A DNA stretch of 64,000 nt from Deefgea rivuli DSM 18356 (lineage in GTDB: Bacteria > Pseudomonadota > Gammaproteobacteria > Burkholderiales > Chitinibacteraceae): NCBI RefSeq assembly GCF_000620145.1, contig NZ_JHVM01000009.1:186001-250000 (forward strand), read 5' to 3'. Positions 62,903 to 64,000 of the stretch are shown one piece after another. A program made the position numbers and the translations under genes. The number at the start of each line of letters is the position of its first letter. Positions within the stretch are counted from its first letter, which is position 1. The notes below the pieces were generated by a model. The model was not told the DNA's origin and did not search any database. It worked only from the letters and a program-made list of their open reading frames with translations.

Positions 62903-64000
62903 ATGAATTTACCAAAAATGCCTATGGTTTATTTTGTGGCGCCCAACGCGGAGCACTATCAGGATATTCGTACGCAGTTGCAGTTGTTTGGTTTTGATTG
63001 TCAGGTATTTACGCGTAATAGCGCTATTTTGGCGGCGATGCATACGCAGTCACCTTTTGCGGTGGTGATTGATGAGCTGGGTTTGGCTGAGATGAGCGGC
63101 AAACAGTGCGTGCCACTGATTGGCAAACTGTCGAAAGGGCCGGTTATTTTCTTGGCCGAAGCGCATAGCGTGGCCGAGCAAATAGAATTGATGCGTGCGG
63201 GTGTGAGCGATTTTCTACCCAAACCATTTAATTCGCAGCAGCTGATTGATCGACTGGATGCCTTACAAGAACAGCTGCGCCCAGACCCATTTCGTGTTTT
63301 GATTGTGGATGATTCCGAAGCGGTGGCGCGCTGGACTAGTAGTATTTTGACCGATGCTGGAATGCTGGTGAAGCGAATCCAAAATCCCTTGGAAGTGCTT
63401 TTTCAATTAGAGCGTATGAAGCCCGACATCATTCTGATGGATGTTTACATGCCGGAATGCTCTGGTGATGAAATCGCCAAAATTATCCGACAAAATACGC
63501 AGTACGATTCAATCCCGATTGTGTTTCTTTCAACCGAAACGCATCGTGGCAAGCAGTTAATGGCGCGCAGCATGGGTGGTGATGATTTCTGGGTGAAAAA
63601 TATGGAGCCAGAAGAGTTGGTGGCTTCGGTTTCGATTACCGCCGAGCGCTATCGTCAGCTACGCCGTTGGATGACGCGAGATAGTCTGACCGCGCTACTG
63701 AATCACACGCATATTATTGAAGAGCTAGAGCAAGAGGTCGCTCGCGCACATCAAGAGTTTCGCATGCTGTCTTATGCGATGGTTGATATCGATCATTTTA
63801 AAATGGTCAATGATCAGCACGGCCATGCGGTAGGGGATCGTGTGATTAAATGCTTGTCGCGGTTGCTGCGCGGCGGCATGGGCAAGCCTAATGCCGTTGG
63901 GCGCTATGGCGGTGAAGAGTTCGCGGTGATTTTGTCGGAACAAACGCTAATGCGCGCTGCGCAAAAAATGGATGAGCTGCGGCAAAGCTTTTCGCAACTG
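62903..64000 (+). CDS. double-receiver GGDEF response regulator (C-terminus cut by window edge)
   Basis: The visible 366 residues show two receiver domains and most of a GGDEF domain, a PleD-like layout. Receiver 1 (about 8-125) has an Asp (VVIDELG) and FLPKPF lysine but lacks the acidic pair (VAPNAEH), so it is probably not phosphorylated. Receiver 2 (about 132-250) is complete: VDDSE, LMDVYMP, LSTET and VKNM. The cyclase domain has GGEEF; the position of the I-site reads GKPN, so RxxD feedback inhibition is absent. GAGGAA precedes the ATG at 62903. Confidence 0.93.
   Translation, partial: MNLPKMPMVYFVAPNAEHYQDIRTQLQLFGFDCQVFTRNSAILAAMHTQSPFAVVIDELGLAEMSGKQCVPLIGKLSKGPVIFLAEAHSVAEQIELMRAGVSDFLPKPFNSQQLIDRLDALQEQLRPDPFRVLIVDDSEAVARWTSSILTDAGMLVKRIQNPLEVLFQLERMKPDIILMDVYMPECSGDEIAKIIRQNTQYDSIPIVFLSTETHRGKQLMARSMGGDDFWVKNMEPEELVASVSITAERYRQLRRWMTRDSLTALLNHTHIIEELEQEVARAHQEFRMLSYAMVDIDHFKMVNDQHGHAVGDRVIKCLSRLLRGGMGKPNAVGRYGGEEFAVILSEQTLMRAAQKMDELRQSFSQL

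Overview
The window is a continuous piece of bacterial chromosome at roughly 50% GC, densely coded on both strands. I see no phage, IS transposase, CRISPR array or rRNA. Gene content points to a betaproteobacterium, probably order Neisseriales (Chitinibacteraceae/Chromobacteriaceae-like, e.g. a Deefgea/Chitinibacter relative). The reasons are the bifunctional ArgJ, the MutT-ThiE-type Nudix fusion, a tandem glycine riboswitch before gcvT, ClsB, HslR and several GGDEF/receiver proteins. The genus is inference only.

Layout. 1-9 kb (mostly minus): a truncated membrane protein at the edge, recG, DUF1993, YaiI-type, patatin lipoprotein, TrmO, a sodium:solute symporter, a DUF4124/thioredoxin-like protein and a Nudix fusion. 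9-19.8 kb: argJ, srkA, a membrane diguanylate cyclase, a double-ATPase ABC protein, tRNA-Pro, dbpA, DUF445 and an old-yellow-enzyme reductase. 19.9-25.1 kb: glycine riboswitch and gcvT-gcvH-gcvP, with palindromic repeats in both intergenic gaps. 25.3-30.5 kb: PiT phosphate transporter, SelO, YbaK deacylase and a receiver-TPR protein.

30.7-36.8 kb (minus): a compact operon wecB-nfrB-nfrA-DUF4434. It resembles the E. coli locus for the phage N4 receptor polysaccharide (NGR), with the UDP-ManNAc-forming epimerase built into the operon and an NfrB that lacks the C-terminal c-di-GMP-binding region. 37-50.8 kb is ordinary housekeeping: two identical tRNA-Leu genes, rnr, SIMPL protein, YgfX-like protein, an RGG-rich DEAD-box helicase, MscS channel, a 52-residue protein, VanZ, Smr, hslR, amino-acid binding protein, sufE-sufS and nudB.

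51-59.2 kb is the most unusual region. A Tat-signal FAD amine-oxidase-like lipoprotein and a membrane-embedded spermidine-synthase-like protein are co-transcribed on the minus strand. Facing them on the plus strand are DUF350, a 39-residue protein, a two-helix membrane protein, an SPFH/SHOCT protein, a GFA protein, DUF6404, a zinc-ribbon DUF4178 protein, a 57-residue Ser/Gly lipoprotein and SpeD. The set reads as a polyamine-linked membrane system of unknown function. Beyond it are an EEP phosphatase, clsB, cysS and a double-receiver GGDEF protein cut by the right edge.

Several interspersed inverted-repeat families lie between genes. The clearest has four copies, bounded by GTCCACGAAA/TTTCGTGGAC or GATCACGAAA/TTTCGTGATC, and always sits next to a gene's 3' end.
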